A stretch of 64,000 bases of DNA from Makana argininalis_C. Lineage in GTDB: Bacteria > Pseudomonadota > Gammaproteobacteria > Enterobacterales > Enterobacteriaceae. The stretch is taken from assembly GCA_044442865.1 (NCBI GenBank), contig JBISJU010000001.1, positions 186,001-250,000 on the forward strand, written 5' to 3'. The position numbers and the translations under genes are program-made. Positions 22,949 to 32,538 of this stretch are shown here, piece by piece. The notes beneath the pieces are model-generated. The model searched no databases. It saw only the letters and a list, made by a program, of their open reading frames with translations, and was not told the DNA's origin. Each line of letters opens with the position of its first letter. The first letter of the stretch is position 1.

Positions 22949-23061
22949 TTTAATTAATAAATTTTATTGATATACTAAAAAATTATATATATAATATATA
23001 TTATGTTATTAAATAATTAATTTAAATTTATAAAATTTTAATTTTTTAAAAAGGAATATTA

Positions 23062-23580
23062 ATGTCTACAAGAGGTGTTAATAAAGTTATATTAATTGGT
23101 AAACTAGGAAATAATCCTGAAATAAAAAGTATGATAAACGGTTCTACAATGGTTAATATTTCAATAGCTACTTCTGAAGTTTGGAAAGATAAAAATACTG
23201 GAGAAACAAAAGAAAAAACAGAATGGCATAGAGTAGTTTTTTTTGGAAAAATAGCAGATATTGCAGGTCAATATTTACATAAGGGATCTCAAGTTTATAT
23301 TGAAGGTTCTTTACACACAAGAAAGTGGCAAGATAATAATGGAAATGATAAATATATAACTGAAGTAATAGTAAATATGAATGGCAAAATGCAGATGTTA
23401 GGAAATAAAAAAAAATTACCTGAAATTGAAAAAGATAATAAATTAGATTTAGATTTTAAAAATAATTTTAAAGATTCTGAATTTTTAAAAAATAAATCAT
23501 TAAATTTAAACAAAAATATAAATGATATTGACATTAATAATGATTCAAATATAGATTTTGATGAAGATATACCATTTTAA
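23062..23580 (+). CDS. ssb: Single-stranded DNA-binding protein
   Basis: Coats single-stranded DNA in replication and repair. It has 172 residues. The OB fold (residues 1-115) begins MSTRGVNKVILIGKLGNNPE and includes TEWHRVVFFGKIA and GSQVYIEGSLHTRKWQD. A low-complexity Asn/Asp/Lys linker leads to the acidic tip DEDIPF, the docking peptide for partner proteins, which selection has kept although the linker has drifted. AAAAAGGAA precedes the ATG. Convergent with the zitB-like gene, 17 bases apart. Confidence 0.96.
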   Translation: MSTRGVNKVILIGKLGNNPEIKSMINGSTMVNISIATSEVWKDKNTGETKEKTEWHRVVFFGKIADIAGQYLHKGSQVYIEGSLHTRKWQDNNGNDKYITEVIVNMNGKMQMLGNKKKLPEIEKDNKLDLDFKNNFKDSEFLKNKSLNLNKNINDIDINNDSNIDFDEDIPF

Positions 23581-23581
23581 T

Positions 23582-23612
23582 AAATTTAAATATAAATTTA
23601 TATTTTAAATTT
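23582..23612. terminator. Possible bidirectional A/T hairpin between ssb and zitB
   Basis: AAATTTAAATATA and TATATTTTAAATTT form a 13-bp arm pair with one bulged T and a four-base loop. It begins just after the ssb stop and covers the zitB-like stop codon. Position between convergent genes supports a shared terminator, but all-A/T stems are common by chance here. Confidence 0.4.
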
Positions 23613-24509
23613 ATTTAATTTATTAAAATAATCTATTTGTATAGTAGTATATTTAATACTATATTTTTTAAATAAATATTTTTTAATGCAATGTAAAATA
23701 TAACCTTGATTACAGTGAATATTTAATTTTACATTAAATGTCAGTATTATCTTTTCTCCTATTTTCCATAAATGAATATTATAAATATCATCAATTTCTT
23801 GAATATTAATTAAAATTTTATTTTTTAATTTATCAATATCAATCTGATCAGGTGAACATTCAAGTAATTCATATGTAATTTCTCTCATCAATGAAAATCC
23901 ACTTATCATGATAATTACAGATACTAATATAGATAACATAGGATCAACAAATAAATAATTTGTATAAAAAATTATTATTGCAACTATTACTGAACATATT
24001 GATCCAATAAAATCTCCAAAAATATGTATTGCAGCAGATCTTATAGCAATATTATTTGATCCACTATTATTTATTAATATAAAAGATGTAATATTCGCTA
24101 TAATACCTATACTAGAACTTATTATCATTGTACAACTTTCTATAGGTTTGGGATTAAAAAATCTATTAGAAGCTTCTACTATAATTACAAGTGTTATAAA
24201 AAACATTAATATAGAATTTATAAAAGCTATTAAAGTATTTAAACGTAAATAACCAAAAGTATATTTTTTATTAGGTTTTTTAAAAGAGTAATATGATGCT
24301 AATAATGACATAAATAAAGAAATTGAATCAGTAAACATATGGGTGGCATCGGTTAATAAAGATAAAGAACCAGAAAACCATCCTCCTATTGCTTCAATAA
24401 TCATGAATGTAAATGTCACAATAAAAGCTGATATTAAATTTTTATTTAGTTTCGTTTTATTAAAATTTAAATTTTGTGTTTTTTTATTATTTTTTTTAAT
24501 AATCTTCAT
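23598..24509 (-). CDS. zitB: Cation diffusion facilitator, ZitB-like zinc efflux transporter
   Basis: Inner-membrane proton-coupled exporter of zinc (and perhaps related divalent ions). It has 303 residues with six predicted membrane helices between about 25 and 210 and a cytosolic C-terminal domain. The two metal-site HxxxD pairs are His57/Asp61 (LLTDATHMFTDS) and His162/Asp166 (AAIHIFGDF). FGYLRLNTLIAFIN and VDPMLSILVS match ZitB more closely than FieF. The His-rich N- and C-terminal tails of E. coli ZitB are missing. Confidence 0.88.
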   Translation of the reverse strand: MKIIKKNNKKTQNLNFNKTKLNKNLISAFIVTFTFMIIEAIGGWFSGSLSLLTDATHMFTDSISLFMSLLASYYSFKKPNKKYTFGYLRLNTLIAFINSILMFFITLVIIVEASNRFFNPKPIESCTMIISSSIGIIANITSFILINNSGSNNIAIRSAAIHIFGDFIGSICSVIVAIIIFYTNYLFVDPMLSILVSVIIMISGFSLMREITYELLECSPDQIDIDKLKNKILINIQEIDDIYNIHLWKIGEKIILTFNVKLNIHCNQGYILHCIKKYLFKKYSIKYTTIQIDYFNKLNKFKI

Positions 24510-24782
24510 TATTAATTACCATTTATATTTTAATAAAAAATTTAAATTTAATATAATTATTTGCGAATTGAAAAAATTATTAAATTTTTAATAATTATAA
24601 CATAAATTTATTTTAATTAAGTTGATTATATTATGAATTTATATTTAATATAATTAAATATTAATTAATTATATTAAATATTAAAATAATATAAAAATTT
24701 TTAAATAAAATAATAATTAATTTTTAATTTAATATTTACATTAAAAATTAAAACCCATACATATTAAGTTTAATTTATTTAT

Positions 24783-25346
24783 ATGATAAATATTACATTT
24801 TCTGCTCAAAAATATTTATTTAAGTTATTATCTTTAAAAAAAAAAAAAACAGATATAAAAATATCAATTATTAAAAAAAAAAAAAAAAATAAATGTATAA
24901 TTACATATTGTACACAAAAAGATACTAAAAAAAATGATATTAAAATTAATTTTAATAAATTTTTTGTATACATTGATGTTTTATCAATTAAATATTTAAA
25001 AAATTCAAAAATAGATGTAATTTATAAAAATTTAAAATATAACTTAATTATAAAAGTTCCTAATTTAGAAAACAATAAAATTAATAAAAATAAATCTATT
25101 TTAATTAAATTAAAAAATTTTTTAAAAAAAAATATAAAACCTAACCTAATAAAACATGGAGGATATGTAAAATTAATTAAAATTACATTTGATATGGTTG
25201 TTATAGTTAGATTTTATGGAAAATGCCAAGGATGTTTAATGGTTAAAGAAACTTTTAAAAATGAAATTGAAAAAAAAATTATTTATAAATTTCCTGAAAT
25301 AAAAAAAGTAATTGATATTACTAATCATAATTTTATTAATTTTTAA
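24783..25346 (+). CDS. nfuA: Fe-S biogenesis protein NfuA
   Basis: Carrier of [4Fe-4S] clusters to apoproteins. It has 187 residues (191 in E. coli): an N-terminal degenerate A-type domain and a C-terminal Nfu domain with Cys148 and Cys151 in GKCQGCLMV that bind the bridging cluster. The GHGGYVKL-like segment (KHGGYVKLIKI) is intact. The N-terminal part is heavily lysine-rich and contains A14 and A17 runs (24836-24849, 24873-24889), yet the frame is open. Likely client proteins include lipoate synthase and RlmN. Confidence 0.92.
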   Translation: MINITFSAQKYLFKLLSLKKKKTDIKISIIKKKKKNKCIITYCTQKDTKKNDIKINFNKFFVYIDVLSIKYLKNSKIDVIYKNLKYNLIIKVPNLENNKINKNKSILIKLKNFLKKNIKPNLIKHGGYVKLIKITFDMVVIVRFYGKCQGCLMVKETFKNEIEKKIIYKFPEIKKVIDITNHNFINF

Positions 25347-25403
25347 TTAAATTATTTTAACATTAAAATAAATTTTATAAAATTTTATAAACAGGAGTTT
25401 TTT

Positions 25404-26708
25404 TTGAATAAAAAAATTAAAAAAATAGTAATTATAGGTGGGGGTATTGCTGGTTTAAAATTATCTACAAATTTAGGAATAAAATTTAAAAAAAATGAAA
25501 ACATAAGTATTACTTTAATTGATAAAAATTCTAATTATTTATGGAAACCATTATTACATGAAGTTGCATCAGGATCTATTAATGAAAATATAAATTCATT
25601 AAATTATTTATATCATGCTAAAAATAATTATTTTAAATTTGAAATAGGAAAAATGATAGATATTGATCGTATTAATAAGAAAATATTATTAGGTGAAATT
25701 ATTGGTAATAATGGTATTTTAATATCTAAAGAAAGAATAGTATTCTATGATATTTTAGTAATATCTATAGGAAGTGAATCTAATGATTTTAACATAAAAG
25801 GAGTAAAAGAAAATTGTAAATTTCTTGATGATATTCAACAAGCTAAAAATATTAATAGATATATAATTAATATTTTTAATAAATTTTATTTTAAAAACAA
25901 AAAAAAACAAAACATAAAAATATCAATAATCGGAGGAGGAGCTACAGGTGTAGAACTTTCAGCTGAAATATTAAATACATTTAATGAATTTCAAAAATAT
26001 AAATTAAATAATTTTAATAATAATTCATTACAAATAAACTTATTAGAAGCTAGTAAAAATATTTTACCATCTTTACCTAATAAAATATCTGTTTTTACAC
26101 AAAATGAATTAAAAAATATAGGAATAAATATTTTAACAAATACTATGGTTATAAAGGTTGATTCTCTTGGATTATATACAAAAGATAATAAATATATAAA
26201 ATCAGATATTATGATATGGACTGCTGGTATTAAAGTTTCAAATTTTATTAAAAATTTATCTGGTTTAGAAACTAATAATATAAATCAAATAATAGTAAAA
26301 AAAACTCTTCAAACAACTATAGATTCTAATATTTTTGCTATAGGTGATTGTTCGTATTGTGTATGCAAAAATGGAATTATTTCCCCTCCTAGAGCTCAAG
26401 CAGCTAATCAAATGGCTTCAATTGTATTTAAAAATATTTTATCTATTCTGGAAAAAAAAACTTTAAAAAATTATACATATAAAGATAGTGGAACTTTTAT
26501 TTCATTATCAAAATTTAATTCATGCGGAATTTTTATAAATAATTTTATTAAAAGAAATATTTTTGTAAAAGGAAAAATAGCACGTTTATTTTATTTAATA
26601 ATATATAGAATATACCAAATTTCTTTATATGGTTATATAAAAACAATTCTAATAATAATTAGTGATTTAATTAACAAAAAAATAATACCTGTTGTAAAAC
26701 TTTACTAA
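25404..26708 (+). CDS. ndh: Type II NADH dehydrogenase
   Basis: Single-subunit, non-proton-pumping NADH:quinone oxidoreductase bound to the inner membrane. It has 434 residues, the same as E. coli Ndh. The FAD-binding GGGIAG lies near residues 11-16, WKPLLHEVASGS follows, and the NADH-binding GGGATGVELSAE is in the middle; FAIGDC is near residue 315. The C-terminal amphipathic membrane anchor is present. The start is TTG, seven bases after AGGAG, aligned with the E. coli N-terminus (NKKIKKIVIIGGG). Confidence 0.96.
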   Translation: MNKKIKKIVIIGGGIAGLKLSTNLGIKFKKNENISITLIDKNSNYLWKPLLHEVASGSINENINSLNYLYHAKNNYFKFEIGKMIDIDRINKKILLGEIIGNNGILISKERIVFYDILVISIGSESNDFNIKGVKENCKFLDDIQQAKNINRYIINIFNKFYFKNKKKQNIKISIIGGGATGVELSAEILNTFNEFQKYKLNNFNNNSLQINLLEASKNILPSLPNKISVFTQNELKNIGINILTNTMVIKVDSLGLYTKDNKYIKSDIMIWTAGIKVSNFIKNLSGLETNNINQIIVKKTLQTTIDSNIFAIGDCSYCVCKNGIISPPRAQAANQMASIVFKNILSILEKKTLKNYTYKDSGTFISLSKFNSCGIFINNFIKRNIFVKGKIARLFYLIIYRIYQISLYGYIKTILIIISDLINKKIIPVVKLY

Positions 26709-26749
26709 TGTAATTTAAATATATTTATATTAATTGTAAATTTATTTTT

Positions 26750-26771
26750 CTGCGGGAAATTTTTTCCGCAG
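26750..26771. other. GC-containing hairpin between ndh and fabB
   Basis: CTGCGG...CCGCAG with a 10-base A/T loop, the only GC-rich block in the 171-base gap between convergent ndh and fabB. It has no T-run after it on either strand, so it is not a textbook intrinsic terminator. Its position still suggests a role in 3'-end formation or mRNA protection. Confidence 0.5.
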
Positions 26772-26879
26772 TCATAATTATAAATTATTAAATGTAATAT
26801 ACAATTTAATTAATAAAAATATATTATTGTAATTATTTTAAGTTATTTTTTAATAAAAATTAAATATTTAAATATAAAT

Positions 26880-28082
26880 TTATATATATTTTTTTATTAT
26901 AATTGATACATTAACACCACCAAATCCAAAATTATTTATCATAACTGTATTTAAATTACAATATTTAGTTTTAGTAATTATATTTATTCCTTTTATTTTT
27001 GGATCTATTTTATATATATTAATACTTGGTGCAATAAAATTATTTTTAAGCATTAAAATTGTAAAAATAATTTCATGAACACCGGAAGCACCAAGAGAAT
27101 GACCTGTCATAGATTTAGTAGAAGATATATAAGGTATTTTTGAATAAAACACTTTTTTAATTGAAATTAATTCAACTATATCACCTATAATTGTTGAAGT
27201 ACCGTGAGTATTTATATAATCAATATTACAATTAATATTGTTTAATGCTGTTGTCATACAATTTATAGCTCCCTCACCAGATGGATATAACATAGATTTT
27301 CCATCTGATGACGATCCATAACCTATTATTTCAGAATAAATATTAGCACCTCTTTGTAATGCATGATTCAATTCTTCTATTACTACAATACCTGAACCAC
27401 CTGATATAACAAAACCATCACGATCAATATCATATGAACGAGAAGATTTTTCTGGTTTATTGTTAAAATTACTTGACAATAAATTAATTGAATCAAATTT
27501 ATAAGCAATATCACAACATAATTCATCTGCACCACCAGCAAATATAATATCTTGTTTACCAAGATTTATAATTTCCATAGCATTTCCGATACAATTAGAA
27601 GATGTAGAACATGCAGAACTTATTGAATAATTTATTCCTTTTATTTTAAAATAAATACCTAAGCATGCTGATATTATTGAAGGCATAGACTTAATTAAAC
27701 TATAAGGATTGATTTTTTTATTATTTAACATATATGACAAATCATTTTTATTATTATTAAATCCGATTCCGGATCCAACAATTATTCCAGTACGATTACT
27801 AGATATCATATTTTTAGTAAGGTTAGCGTCTTTAATTGCATCTATCATAGATATAACAGCGTATATAGATGATTTATTCATAAATCTATATATTTTTCTA
27901 TTTATATTAATTTTTTTTTTTAACTTTATATTTCCGCAAACATGACTTTTCATACCATATTTTTTAAATTTTTTTGAAAAAATAATACCAGATTTACCAT
28001 TTATTAATGAATTTAAAATTTCATTTTTATTATTTCCAATACTAGATATTATTCCTAATCCAGTAATAACAGCTCGTTTCAT
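26880..28082 (-). CDS. fabB: 3-oxoacyl-ACP synthase I (FabB)
   Basis: Elongating condensing enzyme of type II fatty-acid synthesis, needed for unsaturated fatty acids in enterobacteria. The start chosen, MKRAVITGLG, matches the family N-terminus; an ATG 18 bases upstream has no ribosome-binding site. It has 400 residues (406 in E. coli). The catalytic triad is Cys158 (SSACSTS), His293 (NTHGTS) and His328 (TGHSLGASG). The NNFGFGGVNV C-terminal loop is intact. Convergent with ndh. Confidence 0.96.
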   Translation of the reverse strand: MKRAVITGLGIISSIGNNKNEILNSLINGKSGIIFSKKFKKYGMKSHVCGNIKLKKKININRKIYRFMNKSSIYAVISMIDAIKDANLTKNMISSNRTGIIVGSGIGFNNNKNDLSYMLNNKKINPYSLIKSMPSIISACLGIYFKIKGINYSISSACSTSSNCIGNAMEIINLGKQDIIFAGGADELCCDIAYKFDSINLLSSNFNNKPEKSSRSYDIDRDGFVISGGSGIVVIEELNHALQRGANIYSEIIGYGSSSDGKSMLYPSGEGAINCMTTALNNINCNIDYINTHGTSTIIGDIVELISIKKVFYSKIPYISSTKSMTGHSLGASGVHEIIFTILMLKNNFIAPSINIYKIDPKIKGINIITKTKYCNLNTVMINNFGFGGVNVSIIIKKYI

Positions 28083-28282
28083 TTTTTCAAGTCCAATCAT
28101 TTTTTAAATAAAATAATAAATTTATATATTAATATAATTTTAATTTAAATAAGCTTTGAATTAAATAAAATTAAATTTTAATTAAATAAATTGTATATAT
28201 AATATAATTATATTTAAAAAATAAATGTATTATAAATATAAATAAAAACTATATAAAATTTAAAAATTAAAGAGAATTATAT

Positions 28283-30934
28283 ATGAAAAATAATTCACTA
28301 TATGATATAGATCCAATAGAAACAAAAGAATGGTTACAATCAATTGAATCTGTTATAAAAGAAGAAGGAATTGAAAGAGCTAAATTTATAATAAATAAAG
28401 TTTTAAAAAAAATTTATAAAGAAAAAAAAAATGGTAATTTAAATAATTATATAAATACTATTTCTGTAGAAGAAGAACCTATTTATCCAGGAAATATAGA
28501 AATAGAAAAAAGAATTTGTTCTATAATTAGATGGAATGCTGTAATGATGGTTTTAAATGCATCTAAAAAAAAAATAGATCTTGGGGGGCATATAGCATCG
28601 TTTCAATCTATTGCAGATATATACGAAGTATGTTTTAATCATTTTTTTAAAGCAAGTAATTGTAATAATGAAGGTGACTTAATTTACTTTCAAGGACATA
28701 CATCTCCCGGTATATATTCTAGAGCATTTTTAGAAGGAAGATTAACAGAAAAACAATTAAATAATTTTAGACAAGAAGTATATGGTAACGGTTTGCCATC
28801 TTATCCTCATCCTAAATTATTACCAGAATTTTGGCAGTTTCCAACTGTATCAATGGGATTAGGTCCTATAAATGCTATTTATCAAGCTAAATTTTTAAAA
28901 TATTTAAATGATAGAAATATAAAAAATACAAAAAAACAAACAGTTTATGCATTTATAGGGGATGGAGAAATGGACGAACCTGAATCTAAAGGTTCTTTAA
29001 ATATCGCCTCTAGGGATAAATTAGATAATTTAATTTTTATAATTAATTGTAATTTACAAAGACTTGATGGTCCAGTTATTGGTAATGGTAAAATAATAAA
29101 TGAACTTGAGAATATATTTATAGGTTCTGGATGGGAAGTGATAAAAGTAATATGGGGTGATCTTTGGGATAATTTATTTAAAAAAGATAGTTCTGAAAAA
29201 CTAATTCAATTAGTTAATGAAACATTAGATGGAGATTATCAAACATTAAAATCTAAAGATGGTGCTTATATAAGAAAAAATTTTTTTGGTAAATATAATG
29301 AAACTATGAAACTAGTTAAAAATATGAGTGATGATGAAATATTTAATTTAAATCGCGGTGGTCATGATTTTAAAAAAATATATGCTGCAATTAAAAAAGC
29401 CAAAAGTATTAATTACAAACCTGTTGTAATACTTTTTCATACAATAAAAGGGTACAGCATGGGTGAAAGTGGTGAAAGTATGAATATAGCTCATCAAATT
29501 AAAAATATGAATATAGATAATATTCGTTATTTTAAAAAAAGATTAAAATTAAATAATATAAATGAAAAAGATATTGAATCACTTAAATATATTAAATTAA
29601 AAAAAGATTCTGATGAGTATAATTATTTACATGAAAGGCGTATGCGTCTTAACGGATATGTTCCTAAACGTTTAAAAAATTCAACTATTAATATTAAATT
29701 ACCTCCTTTAAAAGATTTTAATATTCTTTTTAATGAACAAAAAAAACATATATCTACAACTATTGCTTTTGTTAGAATATTAAATATTTTACTTAAAAAT
29801 AAAAACATTAAAGATAAAATAATTCCTATTGTAGCGGATGAAGCAAGAACTTTTGGAATGGAAGGTTTATTTAGACAAATAGGTATTTATAATTCACAAG
29901 GACAGAATTATACTCCACAAGACAAAAACCAACTTTCTTATTATCGTGAAGATAATAAAGGACAAATTTTACAAGAAGGTATTAATGAGCTTGGTGCCGC
30001 CTCTTCATGGTTAGCAGCTGCTACTTCTTATAGTACTAATAATTTACCTATTATACCTTTTTATATTTACTATTCTATGTTTGGTTTTCAAAGAATAGGA
30101 GATTTATTTTGGGCATCAGGGGATCAACAAGCAAGAGGATTTTTAATAGGAGCGACATCTGGAAGAACCACTCTTAACGGAGAAGGATTGCAACATGAAG
30201 ATGGACATAGTCATGTTCAATCACTTACAATTCCTAATTGTATTTCTTATGATCCAGCTTACGCTTATGAAATAGCAATAATAATTCACAATGGTTTAAT
30301 AAGAATGTATGGTAAAAACCCTGAAAATATATACTATTATATTACTACAACAAACGAAAATTATTTTATGCCATCAATTCCTAATAATATAGAAAATGGA
30401 ATTATTAAAGGTATTTATAAATTAAAATCATTTAAAGGTAAAAAATGTAAAATACAACTAATGGGTTCTGGTGCTATCCTTAGAGAAGTTATAAAAGCAG
30501 CAAAAATTTTATCTATAGATTTTAATATAAAAACATATGTTTATAGTGTAACATCTTTTACTGAATTAGCAAGAGATGGTCAAGATTGCGATCGTTGGAA
30601 TATGTTACATCCAAATAAAAAACCTAAAAAACCTTATTTACAAAATATATTAAATAATTCCCCTATAGTAGCATCTACTGATTATATGAAAATATATGCT
30701 GAACAAATAAGAAAATTTGTTCCTTCTAAAGAATTTCATGTTCTAGGTACAGACGGATTTGGTTTATCTGATAGTAGAAAAAATTTAAGAGATCATTTTG
30801 AAGTAAATAATAAATATATAGTTATTGCAGCACTTAATATTTTATATAAAAATGGAGATATTGAATCTGATATAATTTTTAAAACTATTAAAAAATTTGG
30901 AATTAATTCTGAAAAAATTAATCCTCGTTTGTAA
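28283..30934 (+). CDS. aceE: Pyruvate dehydrogenase E1 component
   Basis: Homodimeric thiamine-diphosphate decarboxylase that acetylates lipoyl groups of AceF. It has 883 residues (887 in E. coli). GHIASFQS, FQGHTSPGIYSRAFLEGRL, the TPP motif GDGEMDEPES...N and GLQHEDGHSH are all intact. AGAG precedes the ATG. It is the first gene of aceE-aceF-lpd, 20 bases before aceF. No pdhR regulator is adjacent: the neighbour upstream is divergent fabB. Confidence 0.97.
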   Translation: MKNNSLYDIDPIETKEWLQSIESVIKEEGIERAKFIINKVLKKIYKEKKNGNLNNYINTISVEEEPIYPGNIEIEKRICSIIRWNAVMMVLNASKKKIDLGGHIASFQSIADIYEVCFNHFFKASNCNNEGDLIYFQGHTSPGIYSRAFLEGRLTEKQLNNFRQEVYGNGLPSYPHPKLLPEFWQFPTVSMGLGPINAIYQAKFLKYLNDRNIKNTKKQTVYAFIGDGEMDEPESKGSLNIASRDKLDNLIFIINCNLQRLDGPVIGNGKIINELENIFIGSGWEVIKVIWGDLWDNLFKKDSSEKLIQLVNETLDGDYQTLKSKDGAYIRKNFFGKYNETMKLVKNMSDDEIFNLNRGGHDFKKIYAAIKKAKSINYKPVVILFHTIKGYSMGESGESMNIAHQIKNMNIDNIRYFKKRLKLNNINEKDIESLKYIKLKKDSDEYNYLHERRMRLNGYVPKRLKNSTINIKLPPLKDFNILFNEQKKHISTTIAFVRILNILLKNKNIKDKIIPIVADEARTFGMEGLFRQIGIYNSQGQNYTPQDKNQLSYYREDNKGQILQEGINELGAASSWLAAATSYSTNNLPIIPFYIYYSMFGFQRIGDLFWASGDQQARGFLIGATSGRTTLNGEGLQHEDGHSHVQSLTIPNCISYDPAYAYEIAIIIHNGLIRMYGKNPENIYYYITTTNENYFMPSIPNNIENGIIKGIYKLKSFKGKKCKIQLMGSGAILREVIKAAKILSIDFNIKTYVYSVTSFTELARDGQDCDRWNMLHPNKKPKKPYLQNILNNSPIVASTDYMKIYAEQIRKFVPSKEFHVLGTDGFGLSDSRKNLRDHFEVNNKYIVIAALNILYKNGDIESDIIFKTIKKFGINSEKINPRL

Positions 30935-30954
30935 TAAAATAGGAATATTTAAAA

Positions 30955-32472
30955 ATGGAAATTGAAATTAAATTACCAGATATTGGAACAGATGAGATGG
31001 AAATCACAGATATTTTAGTAAAAATAGGAGATAAAATAAAAAAGAATCAATCTTTAATAACTTTAGAAGGTGATAAAACATCTATTGAAGTTCCTTCAAA
31101 ATATTCTGGAGTAGTAAAAGATATAAAAATCAAAATAGGAGATAAAATAAAAACTGGATCCCCTATTATAATAATTGATGATAATAAATATTTAAATAAA
31201 AATATTAATAATTTAAATATAAATAATAAAAAAACAATAAATATAAAAAACAATAAGATTAAATTTATTGAAATTCCATATTCTAATTTAGAAAATTTAA
31301 AAGTAAATAAAATATTTATTAAAACTGGAGATAAAATAAATAAAAATAAATTATTATTTACATTTAAAGAAAATAATAATTTAATTTTAATTAAATCACC
31401 TTGTGAAGGAATAATCAAAAATATAAATATTAATATCGGAGATAAAATTAAAAAAGGAGTTAATGTAATAGAATTATATGAAAACATACAATTTAATATT
31501 GTTAATACAATTAAAAAAAACAAAAAAAATACTTCATTGTTAACAAATAATAATACAAAAATTAGTAATAAAATAAAATATCATGCAAGTCCTTCTGTTA
31601 GAAGATTAGCTAGAATATCTAATATAAATATTAAAAATATTAAACCAAGTGGACGTAAAAATAGAATATTAAAAAAAGATATTGACTTATATCTTAAAAA
31701 TAAAACAAACAATTCTCATATATTAGAAATAAATAAAATATCTGTTTTACCTTGGCCAAAATTAGATTTCGATAAATTCGGAAAAACAGAAATTAAAAAT
31801 ATTAGTAACATAAGTAAAATATCTGGTTCTTGTTTACATAGAAATTGGTTAAATATTCCACATGTAACTCATTTTGATGAAATAGATATAACTGAATTAG
31901 AAATTTATAGAAAAGAAAAAAATTTAGAATTAAAAAAAAATAATATAAATTATAATATTACTATATTAGTATTTATAATAAAAATTATATCTAATGTGTT
32001 AGAAAAAATTCCAAAATTTAATAGTTCATTATCTGAAGATTTGCAGAATTTAGTTATTAAAAAATATATTAATATTGGTATAGCTGTAAATACAAAATAT
32101 GGAATCTTAGTTCCAGTTATATATAATACAAATAAAAAAAACATTTTACAGATTTTATCATCACTTTATAAAATATCAAAAAAAGCTAGAGAAGGGAAAT
32201 TAAATCCTAGTGATACTAAAGGAGGTACTTTTACTATATCTAGTTTAGGTGGTATAGGTGGTATGTCATTTACACCTATCATAAATGCACCTGAAGTTTC
32301 TATATTGGGAATATCAAAATCTTTTATTAAACCAATTTGGGATGGTGAAAAATTCATACCTAAACTTATTTTACCAATATCATTATCTTATGATCATAGA
32401 GTAATTGATGGAGCAGATGGTGCATATTTTATTAATAAAATTAAATCTTATATTAAAATTTCATTAATATAA
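30955..32472 (+). CDS. aceF: Pyruvate dehydrogenase E2 (dihydrolipoamide acetyltransferase), second lipoyl domain without lysine
   Basis: Core of the PDH complex, moving acetyl groups to CoA. It has 505 residues against 630 in E. coli. Order: lipoyl domain 1 (residues 1-75) with lipoylatable Lys41 in EGDKTS; a second lipoyl-like fold (about 104-175) where the DK pair is replaced by Asn140-Asn141; a subunit-binding domain (SPSVRRLARISNI, about 204-240); and the catalytic domain ending with SYDHRVIDGADG (catalytic His and Asp). E. coli has three lipoyl domains, all modified. AATAGGAA precedes the ATG. Confidence 0.96.
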   Translation: MEIEIKLPDIGTDEMEITDILVKIGDKIKKNQSLITLEGDKTSIEVPSKYSGVVKDIKIKIGDKIKTGSPIIIIDDNKYLNKNINNLNINNKKTINIKNNKIKFIEIPYSNLENLKVNKIFIKTGDKINKNKLLFTFKENNNLILIKSPCEGIIKNININIGDKIKKGVNVIELYENIQFNIVNTIKKNKKNTSLLTNNNTKISNKIKYHASPSVRRLARISNINIKNIKPSGRKNRILKKDIDLYLKNKTNNSHILEINKISVLPWPKLDFDKFGKTEIKNISNISKISGSCLHRNWLNIPHVTHFDEIDITELEIYRKEKNLELKKNNINYNITILVFIIKIISNVLEKIPKFNSSLSEDLQNLVIKKYINIGIAVNTKYGILVPVIYNTNKKNILQILSSLYKISKKAREGKLNPSDTKGGTFTISSLGGIGGMSFTPIINAPEVSILGISKSFIKPIWDGEKFIPKLILPISLSYDHRVIDGADGAYFINKIKSYIKISLI

Positions 32473-32538
32473 AATTAATTTTTTTTTAAATATTTAATAA
32501 ATAATTTTAAAAAATTATATTTATATGTAGGAATATAA

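Noticed and set aside
28101..28282. A sigma-70 promoter for aceE (TTGAAT and TATAAT-like words)
   Set aside because: Many equally good A/T words occur in the gap; no unique -35/-10 pair with correct spacing can be defended.
31047..31523. 158-codon minus-strand frame rich in Ile/Leu/Phe that looks like a membrane protein
   Set aside because: Exact antisense of the lysine/isoleucine-rich aceF lipoyl region; hydrophobicity is an artefact of A/T-rich antisense.
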